Notes under the pieces: generated by a model | Databases searched by the model: none | What the model saw: only the letters and a program-made list of their open reading frames with translations | Told to the model about the DNA's origin: nothing | Shown here: positions 26,611-37,036 of the stretch, piece after piece | Layout of the letters: every line of letters starts with the position of its first letter | How positions within the stretch are numbered: position 1 is the first letter of the stretch | From: Halobacteriales archaeon | GTDB taxonomy: Archaea; Halobacteriota; Halobacteria; Halobacteriales; SKNY01 | Assembly: GCA_007118975.1 (NCBI GenBank) | Contig: SKQO01000045.1 | Span: 1 to 50,082, forward strand | DNA length: 50,082 bases | Reading direction: 5' to 3' | Translations under genes and position numbers: made by a program

Positions 26611-27789
26611 TCAATCGATGTCCTGACGCAGCTCCATTGCCAGATCGCGGAAGTCTTGGATTCGGTGGAACGTCGCGCTATCCGCATCATGGCGATTCGG
26701 GCCCTCAATATTGGAGCGGGCAACGACCAGCAAATCCTCATCGTCGATGAGCGGAGTGGGATACATGAACGACTGCTTGAGCCGGGGGGCCCGTGCGATA
26801 CACCCGGCTGGGAACCAATTCAGCCCATCCAGGCCATAATAGAGCATCAAAAACCTGCGATCGTTCCCCCCACTCTCCCTGCCGTAGAGTTCCCCGCCTC
26901 GATGCTCCTCGGGATCCTCCAAGTCGAACTGATTCTGGCCGTCCACAGGCTGGTTAACGGTGGCCCAAAAGTAGCCGGTCTGCTCGTCCTTCGTGATCGC
27001 AAACTTTACCTGACCCCCTGGGAACGGGTGATATTGCGTAAATTCGAGTTGGAGATCGGATCCGTCGTCCTGGATGTCGAAGACCGCGGCCATGTTCGTC
27101 GTCGCCTGTCCGGGCGGTTTGATACACGAGAGCACGCGGAGTGTTCCGTTGACTTCGATGACGTTCGGTTCGAGCATCCGGTTGCCAAACTGCTTGACGT
27201 CGATGTTCGTCAACGAAGGTGGTAGTCCTGGAAACTGGAGTACATTCGAGAGCCGCCACGCAGATGAATTCATCAAGTTTGTAGACAGATCTCCCGCTAG
27301 GAGCCGGTGACCGCGATAGTGTCCCCCTGGACTGAGATCATCGATCGCCCAGTAGAGATACTCATCCTGTCTCACCATTCCTGTTGGGGCGTTCCAGAGG
27401 TCACCCTCTGCGATCGTGGTCGGCTCGGACCAGGTGTGACCGCCATCGCCACTCTGGATCAGTTGAACCTCGTCGATTCGGCCTTCCTCCGCCTCGGTTT
27501 GGGCGAACAGATGGACTTTTTCGTCGTGGATAAACGGAACGGCCGTATAATAGGCGAGTTCGGCGATGTGTTGCCACGCTTGTCCGCCATTCTCGCTTTC
27601 CAAAACGTGTACCGCCCAGTTTCCCGTGGCCATCTTCGCGGGCACGATCGATAGGAGATTCCCGTCCGGGAGCTTCACGATCCCTGGGCCATCGAGTCCC
27701 CGAGGACTGGTGGCCTCGTGATCCTGGTAGACGATCGTGTAGTCCTCGGCGAGTGGCTGACTGGTCGGCGAATCGTGTCCCGTTGTCAT
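26611..27789 (-). CDS. Sialidase-like (BNR repeat) beta-propeller protein
   Basis: A 392-residue protein with a six-bladed sialidase-type beta-propeller look: each blade has a hydrophobic strand ending in a Gly/Asp turn. Asp-box-like motifs (S-x-D/N-x-G-x-x-W) are visible as SENGGQAWQHI and SGDGGHTWSEP, and a further LYYGLDGLNW is related. No signal peptide is present, so it is probably cytosolic. The catalytic Arg triad and Tyr of true sialidases cannot be confirmed, so it may be a glycoside hydrolase, lyase or binding protein. A second propeller gene lies at 34834. ATG 27789 was chosen; the upstream 20 residues are not conserved-looking. Confidence 0.78.
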   Translation of the reverse strand: MTTGHDSPTSQPLAEDYTIVYQDHEATSPRGLDGPGIVKLPDGNLLSIVPAKMATGNWAVHVLESENGGQAWQHIAELAYYTAVPFIHDEKVHLFAQTEAEEGRIDEVQLIQSGDGGHTWSEPTTIAEGDLWNAPTGMVRQDEYLYWAIDDLSPGGHYRGHRLLAGDLSTNLMNSSAWRLSNVLQFPGLPPSLTNIDVKQFGNRMLEPNVIEVNGTLRVLSCIKPPGQATTNMAAVFDIQDDGSDLQLEFTQYHPFPGGQVKFAITKDEQTGYFWATVNQPVDGQNQFDLEDPEEHRGGELYGRESGGNDRRFLMLYYGLDGLNWFPAGCIARAPRLKQSFMYPTPLIDDEDLLVVARSNIEGPNRHDADSATFHRIQDFRDLAMELRQDID

Positions 27790-29369
27790 AACCGCACGCC
27801 CACCGCATCCCTTAAAATGATTCCGGTGGTTGGCCGATGACGTGACCAATATGGATTCTCCCCGTGACCAATCCGGACACTCCGTGGTGGACGGTTTCGA
27901 TCGGCCGTGACTCTGGAGGATTCGATCCGGCGTTCCTCCGGACGAAACTGGGTCGAAACTGTTGCGGCTGATCTATTACGTGACCTGTCCAGGCGACTGA
28001 TGCTATCGGAATTTGGCTCGCATGGCTGCATCCCATCCTGGCGTTGGCTCAGCAAGCTCGCTACATCCAGCCAAGTGGCCCCGCCCCCATGGACTTGCGG
28101 TCGGCCGCCTCACGCTGCCAGGCTACGAGTCGACTGAGGAGCCGTCCGGTGACGTCTTCCCCAGCTGCCGAATTGGTTCTCCGTTTCGCCTGGATCAGCG
28201 GACTGATCCAACAGCCTTTGCTCGACACGCCGGGGGCTCGTCACCTCCTTCCATCCGCCGGCTGTGATCATACCTCGTCATGGCCTGTCCACGCCTCGAC
28301 GATCACGTCAATTTCGACCCGTGTTAATAAAGAGCAGAAAGCCCGGGTGATGGCCTCGATGACGCTACGGAGGTTCGAATGGGGACTCGGTCCATGCCAC
28401 TCGACAACCACTGGACCTCGAGTATGGGACATTCGACTGTGACAAGTAGGAGACACAACTTGTACCGGGAAGGTGCTCCGGGATCGTTGCCCCACTACAT
28501 CAATCAGATTGGAAAGGAGGGCGGTGTGACTGCTGGGGTCCGCAGTCCGTCCAGCAAACGCCGTGATCCCGGGGATGTAGAGCAATTGAGGGGCGCGGCT
28601 AGACCTTTCTCGAAACGTGCTCGTCCCGGGGAGCTGGTGTTCGCCTCGAAGGCCCCACGATCTCTTGTAACAGCGATTGCCGTCTCATCCAGTTCCCTGG
28701 CTATTCGTGTGTATCCGGACCCCAGCCGACGTCTGGGTCGATCGTCACGGATCAATTGGCAAGGTTCCCCGCCGGCGACGCCAATCCTAGGGGAATCTCC
28801 TCGCGGGTTTGTAGCGCCAATACCCGCGGCTTGGTCTACCGATCTATCTCTGGTGAGCCAGCGATCCCCGGCGGGTGCGTGTGCGCCACCGTGAGCTGCT
28901 CGTCTACGGGTTCAAAACACCTGCATTTGTTGCTGAGGAACGGCAACCAGGGAATGAATGGGTCCACGTCCTCACGGATAACCGCGCTCCCCGATATATT
29001 GCGAACGAGACTGCACCCACTTCCCCGAAACCCTCGACTGCTTCCGTAAACAAGCCGTGTAGGACGTTCCCCGGTCGCATACGGGCACATCCGGTTCGTT
29101 CCCTTTCGACGGGAGAAACCTCTCGTAATCCGTCTCGCTGGAACGGTGTCTGCGTCCCTCGATAAAGGTACTGTCGGGAGGCAGCGTTGCTCACCCAGGT
29201 GTCAAAGCCACGTTGGCGGACCGCTTTATCCCCGAACTCCCGCTTTCTGACCATGCCGGTTTGGCGAGTTAGTCCTGCGTATTCCTGAAGCTCAGTGACG
29301 GAATGAACGAACTACGCTCGCGCCGTGCGGGCCTGATAATTTATTCCTACGGACTCGTCCACTGCAGGT
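27790..29369. other. Long gene-poor interval
   Basis: About 1.6 kb with many overlapping frames on both strands but no product that I recognise. Two minus-strand frames (28268-28585 and 28904-29254) are the longest; they contain hydrophobic or charged segments without family motifs. The absence of any clear gene over this length, next to broken genes, suggests decayed sequence. Confidence 0.4.
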
Positions 29370-30266
29370 ATGGTTGACACCATTCGCGACTCGGTCACCG
29401 CGGACCTGGCGGCCAGGGGGATGCCCTACCAACCCCTCGATCAGCTGGTGACCCTGGATACATTCGAGTCCCACCGCAGCGGCTGGTACGGCCATCACAT
29501 CGACCGACCAGGATACGACATCAGCTGGGGCGTCATCTGCCGGAGCTCCATGGTGGCCCACCGCTGGGGATCCTACGGAGCACAAAGCGGCCACTACAGT
29601 TTGAAGCTCGCGACACGACCCGCGACAGGCGATCTCACGCGTGCGATCAAGCGGATGACGACCCCGTATCACGGGGGCGAACCCTATCCCCAACTACGCC
29701 TCGAGACGGTGTTCACGTTCCACGAAGAGCCCCGCGGGACCGTCGCCGACACCGAGGTCGGTCCGGAGCGCGCGGAGCTGACCGGCGAATCGACCGTCCG
29801 CGGATTTACCGTCGAGTTTGACATCCACGACCGCGAATATCGGTTCTGGCCAGGCATCCGGTATGCCAACTGGAGAGACGACGAGCGCCAGGCACGCTGG
29901 CAGTACAATCCCGAAGGCATCGATCCGACGATGGCGCGGTTCGAGGACGTCCCCGGCGGTCAACAAGACCTCTGCTGGAACTCGCCGAACGACAGCGTCC
30001 CGTGGAAACCCAACTGGCACTATCTCCGGCTCGATCTCGACATCGCCGACCGGACGTATCTCGAATTTCAGTGTAACGACACCGTCCTGGATCTCAGCGA
30101 CTGTCGCCTGGAACCGGCGGATCCGTACCACGACGACGAGCGGACGACGCCGTGGCCGGACATCGATACCCTGTTCAACCCCATCGTCAGCGTCCAGACC
30201 AACGCCGACACCAGGGCGTTTCTCTTCCTTGATTCGCTGGTGATCTCGGCCCGGGAGGAACGATGA
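29370..30266 (+). CDS. Beta-rich hypothetical protein (DUF6772-like), first gene of an operon
   Basis: A 298-residue, Trp/Tyr-rich cytosolic protein without signal peptide. The pattern begins YQPLDQLVTLDTFESHRSGW and later repeats Gly/Asp turns with aromatic strands (RFWPGIRYANWRDDERQARW; NWHYLRLDLDIADRTYLEFQ). This looks like a jelly-roll carbohydrate-binding fold and recalls the DUF6772 family, an assignment I make from memory with moderate confidence. It overlaps the next gene by four bases (ATGA), and the MDR dehydrogenase gene follows 35 nt after that, so all three are one operon. The function is unknown; sugar or polyol recognition is plausible. Confidence 0.65.
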   Translation: MVDTIRDSVTADLAARGMPYQPLDQLVTLDTFESHRSGWYGHHIDRPGYDISWGVICRSSMVAHRWGSYGAQSGHYSLKLATRPATGDLTRAIKRMTTPYHGGEPYPQLRLETVFTFHEEPRGTVADTEVGPERAELTGESTVRGFTVEFDIHDREYRFWPGIRYANWRDDERQARWQYNPEGIDPTMARFEDVPGGQQDLCWNSPNDSVPWKPNWHYLRLDLDIADRTYLEFQCNDTVLDLSDCRLEPADPYHDDERTTPWPDIDTLFNPIVSVQTNADTRAFLFLDSLVISAREER

Positions 30267-30595
30267 CGACCTGTGAGACGCTGCCGCTCTGTCCGGACAC
30301 GACCGTCGAGGACAATACCGAGTGCACCGAGCCGGTGGAAGTCGGCCCGTTCCGCGAGGGCATCGTGTTCGTCCGCGTGTTCGAGGGTGGCGCGGTCGAC
30401 GTCGAGGTCGGTGTCAGCCCGATCGGGTACGAAGACTGGTCGACCGCCTGGACGGTCCGGGAGACCCGCCACGAACTCGCTGGACCAGGTATGTACGAAA
30501 TCCCCCTGCAGAACTTCGGCAACTGGCTCCGCCTCCGGTTTTCGAACCACGACCAGCCGGCATCGGTACTCGCCTGGTTCGTCGGGAAAGGCTAG
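30263..30595 (+). CDS. Small hypothetical protein in the same operon
   Basis: A 110-residue acidic protein. Its ATG overlaps the previous stop in ATGA, and the leader carries ggagg nine bases upstream (Shine-Dalgarno-like). The sequence is beta-rich with repeated GPFREGIVFVRVFEGGAVDV-type strands and no Cys or His clusters beyond three scattered Cys at the N-terminus. I do not recognise a family. Its tight coupling to the beta-rich protein suggests that the two products interact. Confidence 0.65.
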   Translation: MTTCETLPLCPDTTVEDNTECTEPVEVGPFREGIVFVRVFEGGAVDVEVGVSPIGYEDWSTAWTVRETRHELAGPGMYEIPLQNFGNWLRLRFSNHDQPASVLAWFVGKG

Positions 30596-30630
30596 CAACG
30601 GCTTTAGTGATCGGCGCGGATCGCCACGCC

Positions 30631-31674
30631 ATGCCGCTGGAACTGATTGCAACGGAACCGCGTACGCCTGTGCTCCGGGAATACGAGCCGGCCGATCCCG
30701 GCCCCGAGCAGGTCTTGATCGACAGCGATCGTTCCACGTTCAAACACGGTACCGGGCTCCGCGGCTACCGGGCGGACACACGAGACTACACGATCTCCTT
30801 CGACTGGGAGGCCGGGTTGCACCGCGAGGGTCCCATGGAACGCCCGTCGTATCCGATCTCGCTCGGTAACATGACCGTCGGGACGGTTCGCGAGATGGGT
30901 GGCGCCGTCGAGGCGTTCTCGCCCGGCGATCGGGTGTACGGCCACCTGCCGATCCGAGGGACCCACACCGTCGACGCGGACGCGGTCTCGCCGGCCCCCG
31001 AGGACATGTCGGACGCGGCGATCCTCTATGCCGATCCGGCACGGGTCGGCATGCACACCGTCCGAGTCGCCGGCGTCGGCATCGCCGACCGAGTCCTCGT
31101 CGTGGGGGCCGGCGCGATCGGCCAGATGGCCGCCCAGCTGGCCCGGCACAGCGGGGCCGACACCGTGTGGGTGTCAGAACCGATCGACCGCCGCCGGGCG
31201 GCCGCAATCGACCACGGGGCGGATCGGGGACTGAATCCCGTCGACGAAGACGTCGGCGCCGCCGTCAAGGACGAACTGTCCGCCGGCAATCGGCCGGGGG
31301 TGGACATGACGATCGAGACGAGCGGTTCCTACGCCGGCCTGCACGACGCCATTCGGGCGGCGACGTTCGGCGGTACCGTAGCCTCGTGTGGGTACTACAC
31401 CGACGATCCGTCGAACGTTCACTTAGCGGGCGAATGGCACCGAAACCGGTTGGATATGCGCTCCGTGCGGCCCCCCAGCGAACCCCACCGGGAAGCCCCG
31501 CGGTGGAGCTTCTCGCGGCTGCGGTCGGAGGCGTTCGCCCTCCTTCGCGAGGGTAATCTCAGCACGGACGGATTGCTCGATCCGATCGTGCCGATCGAGA
31601 AGGCCGACGACGGCATCCGGTTGATCGACGAAGAACCCGAACGGAGCATCAAGCTCGGCGTTTCCTACGAGTGA
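30631..31674 (+). CDS. Medium-chain dehydrogenase/reductase (zinc-independent)
   Basis: A 347-residue MDR superfamily protein. The nucleotide-binding motif VVGAGAIGQMAAQ is at 157-169. The entry shows the usual MDR halves: GroES-like residues 1-130 and a Rossmann domain from about 150 to 290. The Cys and His residues that bind catalytic and structural zinc in alcohol dehydrogenases are missing, so it is a zinc-independent oxidoreductase, perhaps an enoyl- or quinone-type reductase or a sugar dehydrogenase. The start at 30631 is chosen because the upstream frame is Arg/Pro-rich, typical of a non-coding shadow. It closes the three-gene operon. Confidence 0.8.
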   Translation: MPLELIATEPRTPVLREYEPADPGPEQVLIDSDRSTFKHGTGLRGYRADTRDYTISFDWEAGLHREGPMERPSYPISLGNMTVGTVREMGGAVEAFSPGDRVYGHLPIRGTHTVDADAVSPAPEDMSDAAILYADPARVGMHTVRVAGVGIADRVLVVGAGAIGQMAAQLARHSGADTVWVSEPIDRRRAAAIDHGADRGLNPVDEDVGAAVKDELSAGNRPGVDMTIETSGSYAGLHDAIRAATFGGTVASCGYYTDDPSNVHLAGEWHRNRLDMRSVRPPSEPHREAPRWSFSRLRSEAFALLREGNLSTDGLLDPIVPIEKADDGIRLIDEEPERSIKLGVSYE

Positions 31675-31804
31675 ACCTCGTCCAGACCTTTCCTCAAGCG
31701 GTGTGGGATCTGTTTCGACTTGGTCGACGGCCGTGACGTATCGGAGCCCCGCATGCCCCGAGTCCCCCATTCACAAACAAGAACTCCCCAGTTCACTGCA
31801 TAGG
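31675..31804. other. Intergenic stretch between the MDR gene and decayed sequence
   Basis: About 130 nt with no coding signal. It separates the operon from the broken coding remnant that starts near 31805. Confidence 0.3.
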
Positions 31805-32200
31805 TAGCGCCTCCTGGAACACGTCCACGATGTCCTGAGCGGAGAATGGAATCTTCGCTAGCGACTTGTTCTCCTTCGGCCCATCAAACGTGTTTTTCCT
31901 TCGGCAGCTCGATAAACACCTGTTCCACGCCGTTCTCGTCGGTGAGATCCTCCTCGCGGAGGCGTTCGAGGACTCCGACGTAGACGTGCAGCAAGAGTAA
32001 CGTCGCGAAGAAGCAGCCCCGAGCGAACTCGTCGTGCTGGAAGTTGGTCTTGTCCGCGGTGAGGGTGGTTCTTCATCGTATCGAGGGTGAACTCCACGTA
32101 GTGGCGGCCCTTGCAGAAGTCGTAGATCTGTGGCCCCGGACGGTCGAGGTTACTGAAGAGCGCGACGAAGCCGGGCTGTTATTCGTTCTCCGCATACGTT
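31805..32200 (-). pseudogene. Broken coding remnant, possibly transposase
   Basis: The minus strand contains three coding-like stretches in different frames: a short one ending in VEFTLDTMK (around 32080), a longer TADKTNFQHDEFARGCFF then LLLLHVYVGVLERLREEDL stretch, and a last FDGPKENKSLAKIPFSAQDI stretch ending at a stop near 31803. The order and joins imply two frameshifts, one at a run of A residues. The fold is not recognised; remnants of haloarchaeal transposases often look like this. Limits are approximate. Confidence 0.4.
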
Positions 32201-32258
32201 TCCCGAGAAATCGTTCCTTCTGGGAGCGGGCCGGACGCTTGGTTAGCCGTTCGAAAGG

Positions 32259-33806
32259 TCAGCGCCCGTCCGTCGGCCGCAGTCTGCCAGCCTCGTCGAA
32301 CAGGTTGTGAAATTCCACGTAATCGAGGTAGCCGCTGACCTCCTCATCGATTCGATCGCGCCGCGATTGCCGAGCATCTCGGGCGGCGGCGCTTACGTCC
32401 GGGCCCAGCTCCTCGTGGTACGAGGATTCGACTCCCATCGACACGAGCATGTGGAAGAAGTCTTCCTTGTTGAACGGTGAGCCGGCAAACTGCCGTCCTT
32501 CGGTATCCACGTTGAGGCCGGTCTGTGGCCGTTCGTAGTAAGGGAGCCCGTACGTTCGTACTCCTCGTAGAAATCCGCCGCGAGCGGCGGGAGATCGAGC
32601 GAGCGCATTCGCTCCCAGAGGGGGGCGTCCGTCTCGTTGAACTTGTAGTGAATCGATACGAAGCTGTGGATGTCGTTCCAAACCGACCCGAAAAACCGGT
32701 TGTACCTCCCCCGCCCCAGGTCGGCGTCGCGGAACCCGGTCGAGTTCAACACGTGAGCGAGAAACTTCGCGAACTGGAAATTCGCGCTCGGGCCGTGGAC
32801 TGCAACGGTTCGACGAATCCAGCGGCTATGCCAATCGTCAGGTGATTATTGACCCAGGGGTCGGCAAGATACCCCGATTCGAATGGGTAGTAATCGAACT
32901 CCTCTTGATCGACCCCGGCGTCTACTTCCTCCGCCAAAATCTTGCCTACGGTTTCGTCGCTCGCGAACGCGGACGAATACACGAATCCCCGATCCCGGAC
33001 ATCGTGCGTATCGATAGTCCAGAACCGCCCCTTGTCGTGCCCCTCGACCACGGTCGCCGGAATCAGCTCCGAAAGCACCGCTCGAACCCGACCCGTGCTG
33101 CACGATCGAGCGAGATGTCGAATTCGACGAACGGAAGGTCCGGAAACTCGCTACGTATCGCCCGATCGAAACCGGAGGCGTCAATATACAAATCTGCCTC
33201 GTACTGTTGACTCCTCCCTTGTACCCTTTCGATACGCCTTCCCGAGGTGTCGGCTTCTTCGATTCGGTCGTTGGTGAGTTCGATTTCGTTGGCCTCACAT
33301 CGATCCGAAAGGAACCCTTGGAACCCCTCGATCAGCAAGTGATAGGCGATCTGCGGATATCGCTGGAATCCACCGCCACGCGGATTGTAATACCATCGCG
33401 TCTTCCCCTGTTCCACGATGGCGCCACCCCTCGTCATCTCGAGATCGGGGTCGTGGTAGATGCCGTGCAGAAGGTCGTGTCGATACTGCTTAGCAAGTGA
33501 AGGAAACGCGTGCGCGAAAGAATGATAATATGGGGGACTACCGTCCCACTCTTTGAACCAGATCGTCGCTTCGATACGGGTTTGACCTCGCTGACGAACG
33601 ATTCTTGGTCGATGCCCAAGAAATCGTGGAGCAAGCCGACAAACGCCGAAAACGTGCTCTTCCCCAACCGGGGTGGCGGGCTCTCGAGGTCGTCGACCAT
33701 ACGAATCCCCAGAACGGAGTCGATTTCCCGAAAGGACAGCGAGGTTAACAAGCCGACGTCGCCACGACCCCCCCACAATGAGGACATCGTCAATATCTCG
33801 TTGCAT
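32259..33806 (-). pseudogene. Flavin-dependent halogenase pseudogene (paralogue of 20428-21957)
   Basis: Homologous to the intact halogenase along its whole length but split over several frames. From the ATG at 33806 it reads MQRDIDDVLIVGG, shifts near 33768 (GDVGLLTSLSF), shifts again near 33590 (TIWFKEWDGSPPYY), near 33070 (ATVVEGHDKGRFWTID), near 32798 (FQFAKFLAHVLNSTGF) and near 32560 (YGLPYYERPQTGLNV), then runs to the stop at 32259. Five frameshifts make it a clear pseudogene. The FAD motif is damaged, and the WxWxIP signature reads GRFWTID. It carries an 81-bp stretch (32625-32705) identical to the intact copy. No mannonate-dehydratase-like gene is next to it. Confidence 0.9.
32625..32705. 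repeat. 81-bp block identical to 20777-20857
   Basis: This part of the halogenase pseudogene is identical, base for base, to the same part of the intact gene, while flanking sequence differs at many silent positions. See the entry at 20777. Confidence 0.85.
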
Positions 33807-34833
33807 CAGCGTCTTAGTGCGCAGAGTCGTCCCAACAAATCTCGGGCGTACCTGTTTGGGGCCGTTGCGAGAACGACCGTCGCTTTGGCAACGCTCTCGA
33901 CAGCCTCGAAAGCGGCCAGGCCGAACATGCACCGAACTCGACGAGCGTGCTGCTTGTAATCTGGAGCTGTTCGATCCCCGGTTGGGGGAGTGGCAAAAGC
34001 CATTCTCCTACCGTGATCGACCCCTCGGGCGAGGGCGTCACCAGGCAGCGCACGGTCCGGTCCACTACTTTCGTGATCACGTCTGAAGGGTGGATAGCGG
34101 ATCGCACTGCCCCGGCCCATTGAGGAGGACCGACTCACCCGAGTGTGGTACGAGGAGACAAAGGACGAGCTGGTGTCATCGCGCCGAGCTCTAACCTCGA
34201 CTGGCCGGCCGGAGAGATGTTTTCTCACTTCACGAGCCGGTAGGATGTGAGGTCACCTCCGAGGCGATGAAGTGCAGGCTCAAACCAGACGAGCCTACCC
34301 GCAGTCATCTGAAATGGTTCGAGGATATTTCGTAATCACACTGCTGGCACTCCGGGTCTACTGTAACATCCTCAGCAGGTGTCAGAACGGAGAGCAACAA
34401 GCCGCTTTCGGTCCCCGTTGTGCTCTACAAACTCTCGCATGTCGAACATATGGCCGGTGAAAAGCCAGCGATGAGTCAGGTGCCCAGGGTCAGAAACAAG
34501 CCAGACACCACCTGGTTGCTCCACGTGGAGCGCTCTTCAGGAGTTGGGATTTTACGAGATTGGATTAGTTACAACTTGGCTCGATCCGACAGAGGCGCAC
34601 GGAATGTTCATCAAGACCTTAGAGGCTCCCAAGTTGACGTCAGTATGTCATTCAGGTTTCGTTTGTGACTCGCGTTTCCTCATTAATGGGGCGTGAAGCG
34701 ATTTCTCGTTGTAAGGCGTGGGGGTCGATGGCGTGACTTGTGGCATATGTGGAGAGTCCGAACCGATCCTAATCGAACATGAGAGGCTGATTTCGACGTA
34801 ATCAAGGCACCGTGTGAGCGATCCGGACTGCCA
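33807..34833. other. Gene-poor interval
   Basis: About 1 kb upstream of the halogenase pseudogene and of the second beta-propeller gene. A minus-strand frame (33814-34107) has some hydrophobic stretches but no motif. No gene is supported. Confidence 0.35.
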
Positions 34834-36129
34834 ATGGGTCCACTGGAAGAACTCCACCGGACCGATCCGGATTATATCACGTATGTGCCGGAATCGGTCG
34901 ACACCCGACACGCAGAGAACCAACACTTCATCGTCATCGCGACGCCGGCGGACACGTTTCTGGCGATCTGGACGCAATCCTCAAGTGAAGCGGATCCGGA
35001 TCAGCGGGTCGTTTCCGCGCGATCGACGGATGAAGGCCAGACCTGGACAGATCCGATCGAAATCGCGGGGCCGGGACCCACCGATGCCGGCATGGGGATC
35101 GCCAGTTGGGGTTTCCCGATCGTCGCACCGGATATTCCCGAAAGCGGAAGGCACCGCATTTACTGCTTTTACAACAAAAACGTGGGAATCGACGATTCCC
35201 GCGGCGATACGACCGGCGAAATGCGGTGTCGATTCTCGGATGACGACGGTCGGTCGTGGAGCGATCGCGAAATCCAATACGACATCAAATCGGCTGCCAT
35301 CTCACACCCGAAACCCGACGTCCCCGAGAGTTGGATCGTCTATCAACAGCCGACGGTGCTGGCTGATGGATCGGTGCTGGCCCCGTACACGCACTGGGCG
35401 AGCAACCAGTTTGATGTCGACCTCGATGGTTCGGCGATGTTCGATCGCCACTCGGAAGTCAGATTTCTCCGCTTCGAGGATATCAGGGAGGAACCCGATC
35501 CTGCATCACTCACGGTGACAACATGGCCCCATGGGGAGCACGGGTTGCAGGTACCGCACCCCGATCGACCGGGTATCAGTGTCGTCCAGGAACCCGCTGC
35601 CCGCTACCTCCCTGACGGCCGACTGCTATGCGCGATGCGAACATTACAAGGAGAACTTTACTTTGCCCTTTCCGAGGATGACGGGCGGACCTGGGATACG
35701 CCGCGACCGCTCTGTTACGGTCCTGAATCGGAGGCCCAACCCCTCGAGAATCCGATCAGCCCGGCGCCAATTTACTCGCTCCCCAACGATCGCATATTAC
35801 TCGTATTTTATAACAACGACGGCACCGGTCATGGCGGAACGGGCCCACAGAACACCAGGGTAAATCGGACGCCGGCATGGTACACGATCGGGGAATACGT
35901 CGATCATCCGAGCCATCCGATTTCGTTCGACCCACCACGCATCCTCCTCGATAACGATCGTATCCCGTACGGTCCGAACGACCGCACCGAGGTCGCGACG
36001 TACCCGAGCTTCTTCGTATACGACGACACCCCCTATTTCTGGTATCCGGACCGAAAGCACTTCTTGCTCGGCAAGGAACTGACCGCGAAGTTGGACAGAT
36101 ACGGATCGGAAAACCCCGACTGTCACTGA
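34834..36129 (+). CDS. Sialidase-family beta-propeller protein
   Basis: A 431-residue propeller of the sialidase superfamily with three clean Asp boxes: STDEGQTW, SDDDGRSW and SEDDGRTW. These are in the expected blades, and further blades show the hydrophobic strand patterns. No signal peptide is present. Asp boxes stabilise the fold but do not prove sialidase activity; relatives include unsaturated rhamnogalacturonyl hydrolases and polysaccharide-binding proteins. It may act with the first propeller (26611-27789), with which it shares fold but little sequence. The ATG at 34834 is the first in frame and is followed by coding-like sequence. Confidence 0.82.
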   Translation: MGPLEELHRTDPDYITYVPESVDTRHAENQHFIVIATPADTFLAIWTQSSSEADPDQRVVSARSTDEGQTWTDPIEIAGPGPTDAGMGIASWGFPIVAPDIPESGRHRIYCFYNKNVGIDDSRGDTTGEMRCRFSDDDGRSWSDREIQYDIKSAAISHPKPDVPESWIVYQQPTVLADGSVLAPYTHWASNQFDVDLDGSAMFDRHSEVRFLRFEDIREEPDPASLTVTTWPHGEHGLQVPHPDRPGISVVQEPAARYLPDGRLLCAMRTLQGELYFALSEDDGRTWDTPRPLCYGPESEAQPLENPISPAPIYSLPNDRILLVFYNNDGTGHGGTGPQNTRVNRTPAWYTIGEYVDHPSHPISFDPPRILLDNDRIPYGPNDRTEVATYPSFFVYDDTPYFWYPDRKHFLLGKELTAKLDRYGSENPDCH

Positions 36130-36526
36130 TCCGACCGTAAATGAGTTCGGTCGGGTGCCGTCAAAAGAGGCCAGCGAGACCGTCACCAGCGAGTGGTGGC
36201 GGATCAACGAGGCAATGGCCACGACGTGACCTTGGACAATTCTAGCGGCACTAACGGTTTCGTCACATCATTGCGCGGGTCGATGTGATGCAGGGAAGTT
36301 ATGGATGAGCCATTTAGGCCGCTGTTCGGCACGGGTCAGTCAGGTCCACAGACCTTGAACTTCACCTATTAGGTGCTTCTGCATGGATTGGCTCCGGCGC
36401 CGACAGGAAGGATATGCCGTAGTCCGTCGCGTGAGCGACGCACTCGAGGGAGATGGTCGTAAGTCCGGCCACGGCAATGCCCGAATCCTGCAAACTCATG
36501 AGTCTGTCACAGGTAGGGCATGATAG
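36130..36526. other. Intergenic region, no gene seen
   Basis: About 400 nt. Nothing recognised apart from the promoter region expected for the downstream hydrolase. Confidence 0.3.
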
Positions 36527-37036
36527 ATGAACAAGCGAGACCACGTCCTCAATGCCGTTCTGCTCAGTCTCGGGATCAGCTTGATCCTGACGCGGGCTAT
36601 CGCATGGGAAGCGCTGGTCGCGTTTGTCGCGATCGGCCCGCCGATCATTCTGGGCGCGCTCCTCCCCGATGTCGATACGGTCATCGGTGTCCACCGGAAG
36701 ACGTTCCACAACGTCTGGATCCTCGGGTTTCTGCTCGTGTTTCCCGCCCTGTTCGGGAACCTCCATTACGTCTGGATCGGCGTGCTTACCCACTTCGCGC
36801 TGGATTTGCTCGGAAATCAATACGGGATGGGTGTTTTCTACCCGCTACCTGGCTTCTATGACATTCCTGTTGGCGTGAATGTCGATAGCCGGTGGGCCGA
36901 TGTTGTGACACTTCTCGTAACCGCGTTCGAACTCGGCGTGGTGTACCTCCTCGTCCAGGCGGGGCTGGAGGCCCAACTTGCAACCCCCTCGATACCGGAG
37001 ATACTTCAGTTGACACTTACTGTGCTCGGCGTGTGA
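36527..37036 (+). CDS. Membrane-bound metal-dependent hydrolase (YdjM/DUF457-like)
   Basis: A 169-residue membrane protein with about four helices. The motif set of this family is present: RDHVLNAV at the start (His ligand), LGALLPDVDT (Asp ligands), HRKTFHN (two His) and THFALDLLGN. These metal ligands lie at the membrane-water interface. The family is annotated as metal-dependent hydrolases related to LexA-regulated YdjM; the substrate is unknown. The ATG at 36527 opens directly into the first motif. It stands alone. Confidence 0.85.
   Translation: MNKRDHVLNAVLLSLGISLILTRAIAWEALVAFVAIGPPIILGALLPDVDTVIGVHRKTFHNVWILGFLLVFPALFGNLHYVWIGVLTHFALDLLGNQYGMGVFYPLPGFYDIPVGVNVDSRWADVVTLLVTAFELGVVYLLVQAGLEAQLATPSIPEILQLTLTVLGV

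Noticed and set aside
30322-30630. N-terminal extension of the MDR dehydrogenase frame
   Set aside because: The first 103 codons overlap the preceding gene in another frame and are Arg/Pro-rich; the conserved start is at 30631.
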